Assembly (NCBI GenBank): GCA_024743115.1
Contig: JANSXC010000013.1
Coordinates: 124,001 to 188,000 of the forward strand
Origin: a bacterium
GTDB taxonomy: Bacteria > Planctomycetota > UBA1135 > UBA2386
Direction: 5' to 3'
Length of the DNA: 64,000 bases
Shown here: piece after piece, positions 34,428-43,240 of the stretch
How positions within the stretch are numbered: position 1 is the first letter of the stretch
Layout of the letters: the number at the start of each line of letters is the position of its first letter
The notes under the pieces: generated by a model
Databases searched by the model: none
The model's input: only the letters and a program-made list of their open reading frames with translations
What the model was told of the DNA's origin: nothing
Translations under genes and position numbers: made by a program

Positions 34428-35450
34428 ATGACACGCTTCCAAGGCATCGGACTCGCCATCGCGTGCGCGGCGCTCGCGGCCCCCGTTCCGGCTCAACGAG
34501 ATCGCGGTGGGCGGGGCGGCCCACCGCGCCCGAGCATCACGCAGGACTGGAGTCAGGTCGAAAACCGCATCGCCTGGCACGGCACCTGGGCCGGTGGGCT
34601 CGCCGCGGCGAAGGCGACCGGCCGTCCAATCCTGCTCGTGTCGGCGGCGCCGCACTGCGGGCTCGTGCCCGGCATGTGGTGACCCGGCAAGCAGGAGATG
34701 GACAGGAGTTTCCTGTCCAATCAACAGGTCGTCGCCGCCTCGCGTGAGTTCGTCTGCATCCGCATGGCAACGTACGAAGACGCCGAAGAAGCGAAGGTTC
34801 ACATGCGCGTGTTCCGTGGTCGCGACGGTCTCGAGAACTCGGTGTTCGGAATCCTCGACCCAACGGGGCAGCGGCTGCTCTCGCGCGGCGCCCGCTCACC
34901 GAGCCAGGTGTTCGCCGACGCTGAGGCGATGGCGCAGCGAATGAAACGCATCGCGAAGCGTTACCCCGGTCGCGACGCCGACGTGGGTCTGCCGTGGTTG
35001 GAAGACGCGCGTATCGGCCTCAACGTCGCGGCGGCGGATTCGCAGCAACTCGTGATCGTCTATGGCGAGGGCGAAGAGCTGGCACGAGCCGAGGCCGAGC
35101 TCGCGAAACTCGCATGGAGCGACGGACTCGCGGGTCGCTTCCTCTACGCCCGCGCCGAGCCAGATGCGGACACCGATGACGGGCCGGGCTTCGAATGGGA
35201 CACGATCGCCGGCAGCGCTGAGCGCGGCGCGTTCGGCATGCTCATCGTGCAGCCCGGCGAGTTCGGCATCGACGGCAAGGTCGTGAAGCGACTCGACCTG
35301 GACAACCTGCTCGAGGACCTGCTTGCGGCCAGCAAGACGCACTCGCCGAAGGCGGTCGACACGCGGACCCTGCGCAGGAAGGGCATCCGTCGTGGAGTGC
35401 GATGGCAGTCCGAACTGCCGGTCACGGACAAGCGCGGTCCGCGCCGGTGA
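34428..35450 (+). CDS. candidate selenoprotein, secreted thioredoxin-like (UGA codon 85 read as Sec)
   Basis: Two open stretches in the same frame are separated by a single UGA at 34680-34682. Read through, the product is 340 residues. It starts with a signal peptide (MTRFQGIGLAIACAALAAPV, cleavage near AQ). A thioredoxin-like region follows: ATGRPILLVSAAPHC, then PGMW-U-PGKQEMDRSF, where the position after Trp is the usual catalytic Cys position (W-C-x-x-C-K), then VVAASREFVCIRM as the next strand. No Cys occurs three residues after the UGA, so a standard C-x-x-C pair is absent. A 9-bp hairpin with a G-first loop lies 25 bases downstream. If UGA is a real stop, both halves are incomplete. 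A sequencing error or decay is the alternative. The Sec machinery genes are not in this window. Confidence 0.7.
34699..34719 (+). promoter_or_regulatory. SECIS-like hairpin downstream of the in-frame UGA
   Basis: TGGACAGGA (34699-34707) pairs perfectly with TCCTGTCCA (34711-34719), giving a nine-base-pair stem with the three-base loop GTT. The loop begins 25 bases after the UGA. Bacterial SECIS elements are stem-loops placed roughly 16-37 bases after UGA with a G among the first loop bases; this one meets both conditions. The codons forming it are part of the reading frame (EMDRSFLSNQ). It is a strong hairpin for chance, though a functional test is missing. Confidence 0.7.
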
Positions 35451-35712
35451 TCGAACCAGCCACCCTGGCGTAACCAGCTCCCGAAGGGCGTCGCCGCCCC
35501 CTGTTCACGGCGGGCCGCTCGCGCGTCGCAACAGCAATCGTGACACAGAGCACGGTCACGAGCAGCCCGAGCAGAATCGGCCAATAGTGCACCAGGATCG
35601 CGACGATCACGAGGACGAACAACGACTCCTCCAAGTCGAGTAGCGCGAAGCCGAGTGTCACGCCGATCAACGCAATCACGATGCCGGCGGCGAAGCAGGC
35701 GAAGGCGCGCAT
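35422..35712 (-). CDS. small two-helix membrane protein, coupled to the fused acyltransferase gene
   Basis: A 96-residue protein. Residues about 3-27 (FACFAAGIVIALIGVTLGFA) and 30-62 (LFVLVIVAILVHYWPILLGL, then LVTVLCVTIAVA) are hydrophobic helices, and the remaining C-terminus is basic. The start ATG at 35712 shares its first A with the stop of the upstream gene (TGATG), so it is translationally coupled to it. The 3' end overlaps the convergent thioredoxin-like gene by 29 bases. No family recognised. A real gene is favoured by the hydrophobic pattern and coupling, but similarity evidence is lacking. Confidence 0.55.
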   Translation of the reverse strand: MRAFACFAAGIVIALIGVTLGFALLDLEESLFVLVIVAILVHYWPILLGLLVTVLCVTIAVATRERPAVNRGRRRPSGAGYARVAGSITGADRACP

Positions 35713-38700
35713 CACTCCACCTCCGAGCCCGCGAGCTCCAAAGCCATCTGCTTGATGCCGCGCAGATCGAGCTTGCCCGTACCCAGCACGGGCAACTCGT
35801 CGACGGCGACGAACTGATCGGCCCTCGGCACGAACAGCGCGGGCAGGCCGCGCTCTCCGAGCGCCGTGACGACCTCCGGCACGTCGGCCGCGGGCACCGT
35901 CGTCAGCACGATGAGCCGCTCACCCTTCTTGGCGTCGGGCACCGCGGTCACGGCGAAGACCCGTTCTTCGCCGCCACGGATCTCCTGCAGGTGTTCCTCG
36001 ATCGTGCCGTGCGGGACCATCTCGCCGCCGATCTTCGAGAACCGCGACAGCCGATCGGTCAGGAACAGGAAGCCTTCGGCGTCGAGTCGCCCGATGTCAC
36101 CCGTGACGTAGAACCCGTCATGCATCACCTCCGCCGTGAGATCTTCGCGGCCGAGGTAACCCTGCATGACGTTCGCACCCTTCGCGAGCACGAGTCCGGC
36201 CTCACCGACCGGCAACGGTTCGCGCGTCTCCGGATCGACGATGCGCACGACCACGCCCGGCAGCGGGCGACCAACCGAACCGCGGCGTGAACCGGCCTGG
36301 TAGAAGCCCGCCGCCCGGAACCCAGGGGAACTGACCGCGATCGCGGGCGACGTCTCGGTCGCGCCGTAGCCCTGCACGGGGCGGATCCCGAAGCGGTCGT
36401 GGAACGCATCCGCGAGGCGATCGGTGAGCTTCTCCGCGGCGGTCAAAACGATTCGCAGCGAACCGAACTGCCCGGGCTCGCACCGTCGCTGGTAGAGCTG
36501 GAGGAACGTCGGCGTCGCGAGCAACACGGTGATGCCGTGACGCGCAACGAGTTCGCCGACCACCGCGGCATCGAGCGGGCTGGGGTGGAACACGGTCACC
36601 GCCCCCTGCTGGGAGACGTACCAGAGCGCGAAGTAGCCAAACGAGTGGAACAGCGGCAGGACCCCGAGCGCACCGTCCTTCGTGGACAGCGGGAGCAACT
36701 GCGCCACGGCATCGCTGTTCGCCTGAACGTTGCCGTGGGACAGCACGATGCCCTTGGGCTCTCCCGTGCTACCGCTGCTGAACACGATCACTGCGGTGTC
36801 GTCGCGCTCGACGGGGCGGGACGCGCCACAGAACGCCTCGAGCCGGCGGACCGGCAGGAACAGGCCGGCGAGCATCGCACCGACCCGTTCCCCGAACGTC
36901 ACGTCGGCCAGCAAGTCTTCGAGCATGATCAGCTCGACGCCTGGGGGAACCTCGATCGACATCCGTTCGAGGAACACCTTCGAGGTGACGATCGTTCGCA
37001 GCTCCGCCTGCCCGATCGCAGATGCGAGCGCCGCCGGCCCGACCGTGAAGTTGAGCGTTACGGCAGCGCGGCCCGACAAACTCGCGGCAAACGCCGACAG
37101 CGCACCACCGATCGACGGTGGCAGCAGGATGCCGAGGTTCTGCTGCCCATCGAGCTTCGAACGCAACCGCCGCGCGAGCACGATCGCGCCCGCGAGCGCC
37201 TTGCCGCGTGACACGGCCTTGCCCGTGCTGTCGGCGAACATCCGGCGCCACGGCCCGCGACGCACGACGCGCACGAGTTCGTGATGCAGCGGCTCGAGCC
37301 GTTCGGCACGCAGCTCCCACGCTTCGCCCGCCAAGGCTTCCACGCGCGATCGGATCTCGGCGGGCGCCACGTCGGTCGGCAGAGGCTCGCCGAACGACAC
37401 CGTCACAGGGCAAGGGATACGCGTCGGCAACCACTGCACACGACCACCCTGCGCGCTCAGCAGACTGCCGTAGGCGCAGTCGAGGTGCACCGGCACGATC
37501 ACCGTGTCGCGGCCGCGGACGATGCGTTCGAGACCGCGACGGAACGGCAGCGTACTGCCGACGCGACTGATCTCACCTTCTGCGAACAGGCAGACGAGCT
37601 CGCCTTCTTCGAGCGCCTTGCCCGCATCGCGCAGCGCCTTCAGCACCAGGCGTGGGCCACCCGCGGCCGAGACCGGGATCGCGTTCAGCGCGCGCAGGAA
37701 GGGCTTCAGGTAGGGGCGCTCGTACCAGTACTGATCGACCACGAATCGGATCGGGCGATCGGTCGCCGCCAGCAAGAAGAGGCCGTCCATGAACGACACG
37801 TGGTTCGGCACCAGCAACGCGCTGCCCTTCTCGGGCACGCGCGCGCCACCCCGGATCGTCACGCGGTAGAGCGTGTGGGCGAGCAGGATGACGATCGTCC
37901 GCAGCAGCGCGCTGGGCAGCAACCAGATCGCCCAGGCCGTCGCGACGGCGGTCAGCGCGGCCGCGACGAGCAGAATCACCGCGCAGTTCGCGCCCAGGCT
38001 CGCGAGCAGCAGACAGCCGAGGTTGCCGATCAACACGCCCGCGAACGACAGGCCGTTGTAGAGCGCGATCACGGCACCGCGACGCGCTTCGGGCGCGCGC
38101 CACTGCACCAGCGCGTTCAACGGCACGACGAGGAAGCCGCTCGCGACGCCCAGCAGGGTCATGATCACGAACGTGCCAATACGGCCGGGCACGAGCAGGC
38201 CGAACAGCCCGACGCCGACGCTCAGGCCGATCGCGCCGAGCGGGATCAGGCCGGTCTCGACCTTACCCTTCGACAACCAGCCGGCCAGCATCGCGCCGCC
38301 ACCGACACCGATCGCGAACAGCGCGTAGGGCACGCCCGCGAACTTGTCGGAAAACTCGAGCACCGCCTTGCCGTAGATCAGGACGTCCTGACCGAGCAGG
38401 CTCGCGAGACCCCAGAACACCGCGGACCCGAGGGTCGCGAGCCAGAGCGTGCGATCGCCACGCACGGCCCGCCATGCGCCCTTGATCACGGCTACCGCCG
38501 GTTCGTCACAGCCGGCCGGCGGCACGTGCGGCACCCGCAGCGCGGCGACGAGGCCGACGACCGCGAACGCGGTCAGCGCGGCGCCCGCAAACCACGGCGC
38601 GGGCACGGCGTCGAGCAACCACCCACCGGCAACCGTGCCGAGGATGATCGCGAGGAAGCTGGCAGCCTCGAGCTTGCCATTGGCCGCGGCCAGGCGATCG

Positions 38701-39182
38701 TGCGGCAGAGTCTCCGGCAGGATGCCGTACTTGGCAGGCGAGAAGAATGCACTCTGCAGGCCCATGCCACCGAGCACGACGAGCGGCAGCCAGCCCGACG
38801 GCATGAGCCACAGCGCGAGGGTCCCCGCCGCCATGAGAACGACCTCGGCGAGCTTCGTGCCGACCAGCAGCGAACGCTTGCTCACGCGATCGCCGAACAC
38901 CATCGCCGGCACCGAGCCCAGCATGAGCGGCAGCGTGAGGATCACGAACGCGAACGTGGTGACGGCCTGCGACGCGGCCTCATCGCCCGGAGCGACCGCA
39001 GCGATGCCGATGAGCGCCACGATCATCTTGAACGCGTTGTCGTTGAACGCGCCGAAGAACTGGGCGGTCAGCAGCCCGCCCAGCGGGCTGGGCTGCGGGC
39101 TGGGCTGGGGGCTGGGCGCGGTGGGCTGCGGGACGGCGGAGTCCGGGGCGGCAGATACGTTCGAGTGATCGGTGTCGGTCAT
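35712..39182 (-). CDS. fused lysophospholipid transporter, acyltransferase and acyl-ACP synthetase (LplT-PlsC-Aas)
   Basis: An 1156-residue membrane protein with three modules. Residues about 35-430 are an MFS transporter (FFGAFNDNAFKMIVALIG is the LplT-type first helix). Residues about 440-640 are a PlsC-type acyltransferase with the NHxxxxD motif (VPNHVSFMDG, about residue 460). Residues about 660-1150 are an AMP-forming acyl-ACP/acyl-CoA synthetase with FSSGSTGEPKG near 804, QGYGATE and YVTGDIGRL. The arrangement matches the lysophospholipid recycling system, in which lysolipid is flipped inward by LplT and re-acylated by Aas; the fusion of all three is a known variant. A low-complexity PSPQPSPQPS stretch near the N-terminus is unusual. 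It is divergent from a LysR gene. Confidence 0.9.
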   Translation of the reverse strand: MTDTDHSNVSAAPDSAVPQPTAPSPQPSPQPSPLGGLLTAQFFGAFNDNAFKMIVALIGIAAVAPGDEAASQAVTTFAFVILTLPLMLGSVPAMVFGDRVSKRSLLVGTKLAEVVLMAAGTLALWLMPSGWLPLVVLGGMGLQSAFFSPAKYGILPETLPHDRLAAANGKLEAASFLAIILGTVAGGWLLDAVPAPWFAGAALTAFAVVGLVAALRVPHVPPAGCDEPAVAVIKGAWRAVRGDRTLWLATLGSAVFWGLASLLGQDVLIYGKAVLEFSDKFAGVPYALFAIGVGGGAMLAGWLSKGKVETGLIPLGAIGLSVGVGLFGLLVPGRIGTFVIMTLLGVASGFLVVPLNALVQWRAPEARRGAVIALYNGLSFAGVLIGNLGCLLLASLGANCAVILLVAAALTAVATAWAIWLLPSALLRTIVILLAHTLYRVTIRGGARVPEKGSALLVPNHVSFMDGLFLLAATDRPIRFVVDQYWYERPYLKPFLRALNAIPVSAAGGPRLVLKALRDAGKALEEGELVCLFAEGEISRVGSTLPFRRGLERIVRGRDTVIVPVHLDCAYGSLLSAQGGRVQWLPTRIPCPVTVSFGEPLPTDVAPAEIRSRVEALAGEAWELRAERLEPLHHELVRVVRRGPWRRMFADSTGKAVSRGKALAGAIVLARRLRSKLDGQQNLGILLPPSIGGALSAFAASLSGRAAVTLNFTVGPAALASAIGQAELRTIVTSKVFLERMSIEVPPGVELIMLEDLLADVTFGERVGAMLAGLFLPVRRLEAFCGASRPVERDDTAVIVFSSGSTGEPKGIVLSHGNVQANSDAVAQLLPLSTKDGALGVLPLFHSFGYFALWYVSQQGAVTVFHPSPLDAAVVGELVARHGITVLLATPTFLQLYQRRCEPGQFGSLRIVLTAAEKLTDRLADAFHDRFGIRPVQGYGATETSPAIAVSSPGFRAAGFYQAGSRRGSVGRPLPGVVVRIVDPETREPLPVGEAGLVLAKGANVMQGYLGREDLTAEVMHDGFYVTGDIGRLDAEGFLFLTDRLSRFSKIGGEMVPHGTIEEHLQEIRGGEERVFAVTAVPDAKKGERLIVLTTVPAADVPEVVTALGERGLPALFVPRADQFVAVDELPVLGTGKLDLRGIKQMALELAGSEVE

Positions 39183-39255
39183 GGCGAGTTGTCCTCGTTG
39201 CTCCAGTGACCGAAGTATCGCCTTTTCGTTCGTGCTCGTTCCGTTACTTGTTGAG

Positions 39256-39267
39256 TATCATTTGATA
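39256..39267. promoter_or_regulatory. TATCATTTGATA palindrome in the divergent LysR control region
   Basis: TATCA and TGATA flank a TT centre, in an AT-rich island of the 96-base gap between the fused acyltransferase gene and the divergent LysR gene. The dyad lies 12 bases before the LysR start. Placement between a LysR gene and its divergent neighbour fits autoregulation and control of that neighbour. The size is shorter than typical LysR sites (T-N11-A), so it may be one half of a larger operator or part of a promoter -10 region. Confidence 0.45.
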
Positions 39268-39278
39268 AGCTCTGCTTT

Positions 39279-40163
39279 ATGATTGATCTGCACCGCCTGG
39301 CCGGCTTCCACCTCGTCGCCACTTCGGGCGGCTACGCCCGCGCCGCCCGCGCGGCGCCGTACCCCATCACGCAGCCAGCGCTCCACCAGCAGGTGCGGAA
39401 GCTCGAGACCGAACTCGACCTGCAGCTGCTCGAGCGAGTCGGCAAGGATCGCATGCGGCCCACGCCCGCCGGCGACGAGCTGCTACGGTTCGTCGAGCCG
39501 TTCTTCCGCGACCTGCCGGCCGTCATCCGGCGGCTGCAAACCGGCGATTTCGACGGGGTCCTCGCAATCCAGGCCGAATCGCTGCTGATCCGCCAGCTGC
39601 TCCCGGGCTGGCTCGTCGCGTTGCGCCGCAGGCGCCCCAACACCGAACTCCGGCTCGAAGAGGTCGCGCAGCCCGACGTCGAGGCGCTGCGTACCGGACG
39701 GGCCGACGTCATGGTCGCCCACCTGCCCGAGATCCCCGACGACATCGCAGCACAACCGGTTGCCGAACTTCACGCCGCCGTCGTGATCCCGCGTGAACAC
39801 GCAACCAAGCGCCGCCGCGCACCACGTCTCACCGATCTCGCCGAACTGACGTTCCTGTCGTATCCACCGGGCAGTCGGCAGCACACGCTGCAGATGCAGG
39901 CGCTCGCGCTGCACGGCGTCGATCCGCAGCGCACGATCGCGCTCGACACCGCCGACTCGATCCTGGGCTTCGTCGAGTCCGGCCTGGGCTGGTCGCTCGT
40001 ACCGAGTCTGCAACACAGCGGCCCCGCCGGGCGCCGCCTTACGGCGTATCCGCTGGATCGCCCCAAGCTGTCGTTCCCCGTCGTCGTGGCCTGGCGCAAG
40101 GATGCGCCCGAAAACCCGATGCTCGACGCCCTGCTGGAGTGCATGCCCGACCCGAAGGGGTAA
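39279..40163 (+). CDS. LysR family transcriptional regulator
   Basis: A 294-residue LysR-type regulator. Residues 1-60 contain the winged helix-turn-helix (HRLAGFHLVATSGGYARAAR, then ITQPALHQQVRKLETEL), with the typical LQLLERVGKDRMRPTPAG wing. Residues 90-290 are the substrate-binding-like domain (GVLAIQAESLLIRQLLPGW, then LTFLSYPPGSRQHTL and GLGWSLVPS). It is divergent from the LplT-PlsC-Aas gene, with which it shares a 96-base AT-rich gap, so it most likely controls phospholipid recycling or its own expression. The inducer is unknown. Confidence 0.9.
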   Translation: MIDLHRLAGFHLVATSGGYARAARAAPYPITQPALHQQVRKLETELDLQLLERVGKDRMRPTPAGDELLRFVEPFFRDLPAVIRRLQTGDFDGVLAIQAESLLIRQLLPGWLVALRRRRPNTELRLEEVAQPDVEALRTGRADVMVAHLPEIPDDIAAQPVAELHAAVVIPREHATKRRRAPRLTDLAELTFLSYPPGSRQHTLQMQALALHGVDPQRTIALDTADSILGFVESGLGWSLVPSLQHSGPAGRRLTAYPLDRPKLSFPVVVAWRKDAPENPMLDALLECMPDPKG

Positions 40164-40223
40164 CGCAGCGTCCATGTCCCCGAACTGTCGCGGCGCCGAT
40201 CCCGGGGAACCGCGTGCGTTACG

Positions 40224-42881
40224 ATGGCGTTCGAGCCCCCGATGAACGCCCGCCCCCTGATCCTGCTTCTCGTCGTCCTGCTCGCCGCAGCCGGCGGCTG
40301 GCTGCTGCTCGCCGGCAACGACGAGCCCCTGGCCCCCACCGACGCCGACCTGACGACGCCGACGACCGATCGGCCGGACGCCACGCAAGCATCTGCTGCC
40401 GGTGGTCAGGGGCAACCCGCAGACGCCACCGCCAGCCCCGAGGCCCCCGCCGCCGACCCGCAGCGTGACGATGTCGAAGTCCACGAGGCGCTCGTGCCCA
40501 TCCCGGACGACGTCGAATGGACCGAGGTGCGAATCGTCGCGAAGGATTCCCGGCGACCGATACCGGGGGCCATCGTGCGGTGGTTCGATCAGACGACGCG
40601 GGACGCCGTCAAGGCCGGCAAACTGCTCGCCTCGCCCGAGGACGTCGGTGTGGACCGTGAGCCGCAGGAATACGCCGAACGTTTCGGCTGGCACACCACG
40701 GCAGACAGCCGTGGCATCGCGCGGATCCATCGCACTCAACGGACCGTCGTCGTCGCCCGTCACGAGCAACTCTTCGGTCATCGGGATCTGGGCGCCAACC
40801 TCGTCGCGCCGCAGAGCGGCTTCGAGCTCGAAGTCGCCGCCGATCGCGAAGTGCGGGTGCAGGTGCTCACGGCAACGGGCAAGCCAGCGGTCGGCATCCC
40901 GATCGCGGTCTCGGTGCGCCAGCCGAAGAGCAGGTTCGACAACCTGCTGCGCTGGCAACCGCTCGCGGCAACCCGCGGACCCGACGGCATTGCCGTGCTA
41001 CGCCACGTCCAGACCTGGCACGACCACCTCGATCATTACGACAGCTACGAACTCTCGGTTCGCGCATTCGTCCCGTCACTCAACACGGGCGGAACACCGC
41101 TCGATCTCGAGCAGCTGCCGCAGGAACCGCTCATCGTTCGGCTGCCGCCATGCGGCACGGTCGCCGTCACGATCCAGCACACGCCCGGCAGCACGCCGCC
41201 CGAGACCGTGCTGTTGCGGGAGAACACGCACACGGGCCATCGCGGCCCGAGACCCTACCTGTCGCAGCCGATCGGCCCCGACGGCCGCGCGACCTTCCAA
41301 CACGTGCCGATCGGGAAGCAATACACCGCACAAGGCCGCGTCGATGGCGGCTGGATCTCGGGCAGCTTCACGGGCCCCGTCAACGCCGGTGGCCACGTCG
41401 ACTACGAACTGGCCCCGAGCAACGACGCCATCCGGTTGACCGGCCGCGTGCTCGGACCGGATCGCAAACCGCGCATCAACACGAAGTTCGTGCTCGAAGT
41501 CCGCGGCCAGCGCTACGACACGGTGCGCAACACGACCGACGAGAACGGGCGCTTCGTCGTGGTCCTCGGCAAGGCCCGCGAGAAGAACCGCGCCGACCGA
41601 ATCACGCTGCACGTAACGCTCGAAGGCGAACGACCGCTGCTCGCGACGGCGGCCCCGCGCGAACTCCACGTCGGGATCGAGGATCTCGGAGACCTCGTGC
41701 TCGGGCTCGACGAGCTCATTCTGGGCGGCCGATGCACGATCGACGGCAAGCCGGGCGAGCTGCCGGGAGGCGTGGCCCTGCAGTATGGCCAACCCCGCGA
41801 GGACGGCACGCTGCGCTGGCGAAACGTTCGACCCTACAAGCTCTACAAGACCGAGGATGGGGTGTTCGAGTTCCGCGGAACGACCGAACACCAACGACTT
41901 CGACTCCGCGTGTCCTCGTCCGACCACTTCCCGATCGAGCCGATCGAGTTCCGACGGGGCAAGAAGGACCTCACACTCGCGCTCGAGGCGGGTGAAGCGC
42001 TGGCCGCGACGATGCTCTACTCGCGGGGCGACGCGCAGTTGCCGATCGTCGAGCTCGTCGACCAGGCCGACGCTGAAGCCGAACCGCGCGAGGGCCGCGT
42101 GTTCGCTCGCGAAGACGAACGCTGTCAGGCCAGATGGCCGGGCCTGCCACCAGGTACGTATTCACTGCGCATTCGGGCACCGGGTATCGCCACGCCCGTG
42201 ATTCGCATCGACGATGTGACCGTGCCGCTGCCGGAGGGTGGTGACCCGCGTCTCGTCGACATCGATCTCGCAAGCCGGGTGATGCATCAGGTCGTTCGCG
42301 TCGGCGACGCAGAGGGCAACCTCATCCGCAGCTCGCGCGGCGGCGTGTTCCCGAGCGGTCAGGACGAAACGAGCAAGCTGATCGGCGCGCGGCTGTCGGG
42401 CCGCGAAGCCACGATTCTCCTGCCGCGAGGTCCGGCGGAACTGCTGATCGCAATGCGCGGCTACCGCCCCGCCACCGTGTCCTGCAGCGGACAACCGATC
42501 GACGTGCAGTTGCAGCCATGGGGCAACGCAACGGTGACGCTGCCGCAGCTCGAGCCGTTACCAGAAGGCATGAGCCTGGAGCTGCGCACCACGCCCGCCG
42601 GGTCATCGGATCGGCGCTGGAAAGCCGGCTGGTACTCCGGCCGACTCCGGCAGCTAGTCAGCCCCTATGCGACCGGCGCTGGCTTCGAGAACGGCCGCGC
42701 CGAGGTTCCCGTCGCCGCAACCCCACAAGACCTGCGACTCTACCTCCGAAAGGGGAGACGCAGCTGGCCCGTCAAGATCCCGGAACAGGCCGTCAGCGAG
42801 CTGACGGGGTCGATGACCCTGAGCGTGGAGCAGGCAGCGATCGACGTGGCCGTGAAGGGCGCGGAAACGAAGAAGAAGTAG
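40224..42881 (+). CDS. large membrane-anchored protein with carboxypeptidase-regulatory-like domains
   Basis: An 885-residue protein. A membrane helix near residues 10-28 (ARPLILLLVVLLAAAGGWLL) is followed by a Thr/Ala/Pro-rich linker and then beta-sandwich modules, visible as VRIVAKDSRRPIPGAIVRW, VQVLTATGKPAVGIPIAV, LTGRVLGPDRKPR and similar 'X-V-G/A-x-x-P' repeats, each followed by a TD.NG.F or GIA pattern. These match the carboxypeptidase-regulatory-like/SpaA fold used as surface stalks. No catalytic residues are evident. The ATG at 40224 is used; an ATG six codons later (40242) would put the helix nearer the start. A protein with similar plan lies at 44320-46245. Confidence 0.65.
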   Translation: MAFEPPMNARPLILLLVVLLAAAGGWLLLAGNDEPLAPTDADLTTPTTDRPDATQASAAGGQGQPADATASPEAPAADPQRDDVEVHEALVPIPDDVEWTEVRIVAKDSRRPIPGAIVRWFDQTTRDAVKAGKLLASPEDVGVDREPQEYAERFGWHTTADSRGIARIHRTQRTVVVARHEQLFGHRDLGANLVAPQSGFELEVAADREVRVQVLTATGKPAVGIPIAVSVRQPKSRFDNLLRWQPLAATRGPDGIAVLRHVQTWHDHLDHYDSYELSVRAFVPSLNTGGTPLDLEQLPQEPLIVRLPPCGTVAVTIQHTPGSTPPETVLLRENTHTGHRGPRPYLSQPIGPDGRATFQHVPIGKQYTAQGRVDGGWISGSFTGPVNAGGHVDYELAPSNDAIRLTGRVLGPDRKPRINTKFVLEVRGQRYDTVRNTTDENGRFVVVLGKAREKNRADRITLHVTLEGERPLLATAAPRELHVGIEDLGDLVLGLDELILGGRCTIDGKPGELPGGVALQYGQPREDGTLRWRNVRPYKLYKTEDGVFEFRGTTEHQRLRLRVSSSDHFPIEPIEFRRGKKDLTLALEAGEALAATMLYSRGDAQLPIVELVDQADAEAEPREGRVFAREDERCQARWPGLPPGTYSLRIRAPGIATPVIRIDDVTVPLPEGGDPRLVDIDLASRVMHQVVRVGDAEGNLIRSSRGGVFPSGQDETSKLIGARLSGREATILLPRGPAELLIAMRGYRPATVSCSGQPIDVQLQPWGNATVTLPQLEPLPEGMSLELRTTPAGSSDRRWKAGWYSGRLRQLVSPYATGAGFENGRAEVPVAATPQDLRLYLRKGRRSWPVKIPEQAVSELTGSMTLSVEQAAIDVAVKGAETKKK

Positions 42882-42914
42882 CGGGCCGCGCGGCCCCGAC
42901 CAGTCGTGCCCGTT

Positions 42915-42936
42915 CCGGGATGCATCCTGGATATCC
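42915..42936. promoter_or_regulatory. two adjacent palindromes upstream of the ferredoxin gene
   Basis: GGATGCATCC at 42918-42927 is a perfect 10-bp palindrome, extendable to 16 bp with one G-T mismatch (42915-42930), and is followed by GGATATCC at 42929-42936, a perfect 8-bp palindrome. Both sit 70-90 bases upstream of the ferredoxin start in a gap of 123 bases. They could be operator half-sites; no regulator is assigned. Confidence 0.35.
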
Positions 42937-43004
42937 TGCCCACCGAGACATACTTACTCTCGTCCCTCTTGGCTGGGTATCGGGCGCGTCGTCCCGAGCT
43001 ACGA

Positions 43005-43226
43005 ATGAGCGAAATCCGCAAGGTCTGGATCGAAGACGGCTGCATCTGCTGCCAGGTATGCCAGAGCATCGCGCCCCAGGTCTTCTTCGTCGCCGATGGC
43101 GAAGACTGCATCGTGCTCGCCGACGCCGCGCAGCATTTCGCGAGCCTGCAGGAGGACATCGAACAGGCCGTCGGCGACTGTCCGGTCGAAGTCATCAAGA
43201 TCGACACCGGCGACGACGATGCGTAG
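43005..43226 (+). CDS. small single-cluster ferredoxin
   Basis: A 73-residue acidic protein. Cysteines lie in DGCICCQVCQSIAP near residues 12-22 and in GDCPVEVIKI near residue 60, the arrangement of one-cluster [3Fe-4S]/[4Fe-4S] ferredoxins of the Fer4_13 type. The extra adjacent Cys (CICC) leaves the exact ligand set open. The start MSEIRKVWIED at 43005 gives the normal family length; the open frame extends further upstream without conserved residues. It is a small cytoplasmic electron carrier of unknown partner. It converges with the HtrA-like protease, 14 bases apart. Confidence 0.75.
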   Translation: MSEIRKVWIEDGCICCQVCQSIAPQVFFVADGEDCIVLADAAQHFASLQEDIEQAVGDCPVEVIKIDTGDDDA

Positions 43227-43240
43227 CCGCCATCGGTCTT

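Noticed and set aside
34698-35450. The downstream half of the thioredoxin-like gene as a separate gene starting at ATG 34698
   Set aside because: The ATG has only a purine run one or two bases upstream, lacks a signal and lacks the first strand and Trp of the fold; the same frame and the hairpin favour UGA readthrough. A disrupted gene cannot be fully excluded.
37281-39209. A 642-codon plus-strand open frame antisense to the LplT-PlsC-Aas gene
   Set aside because: The translation is arginine/histidine/glutamine-rich without motifs, while the minus strand carries clear conserved modules.
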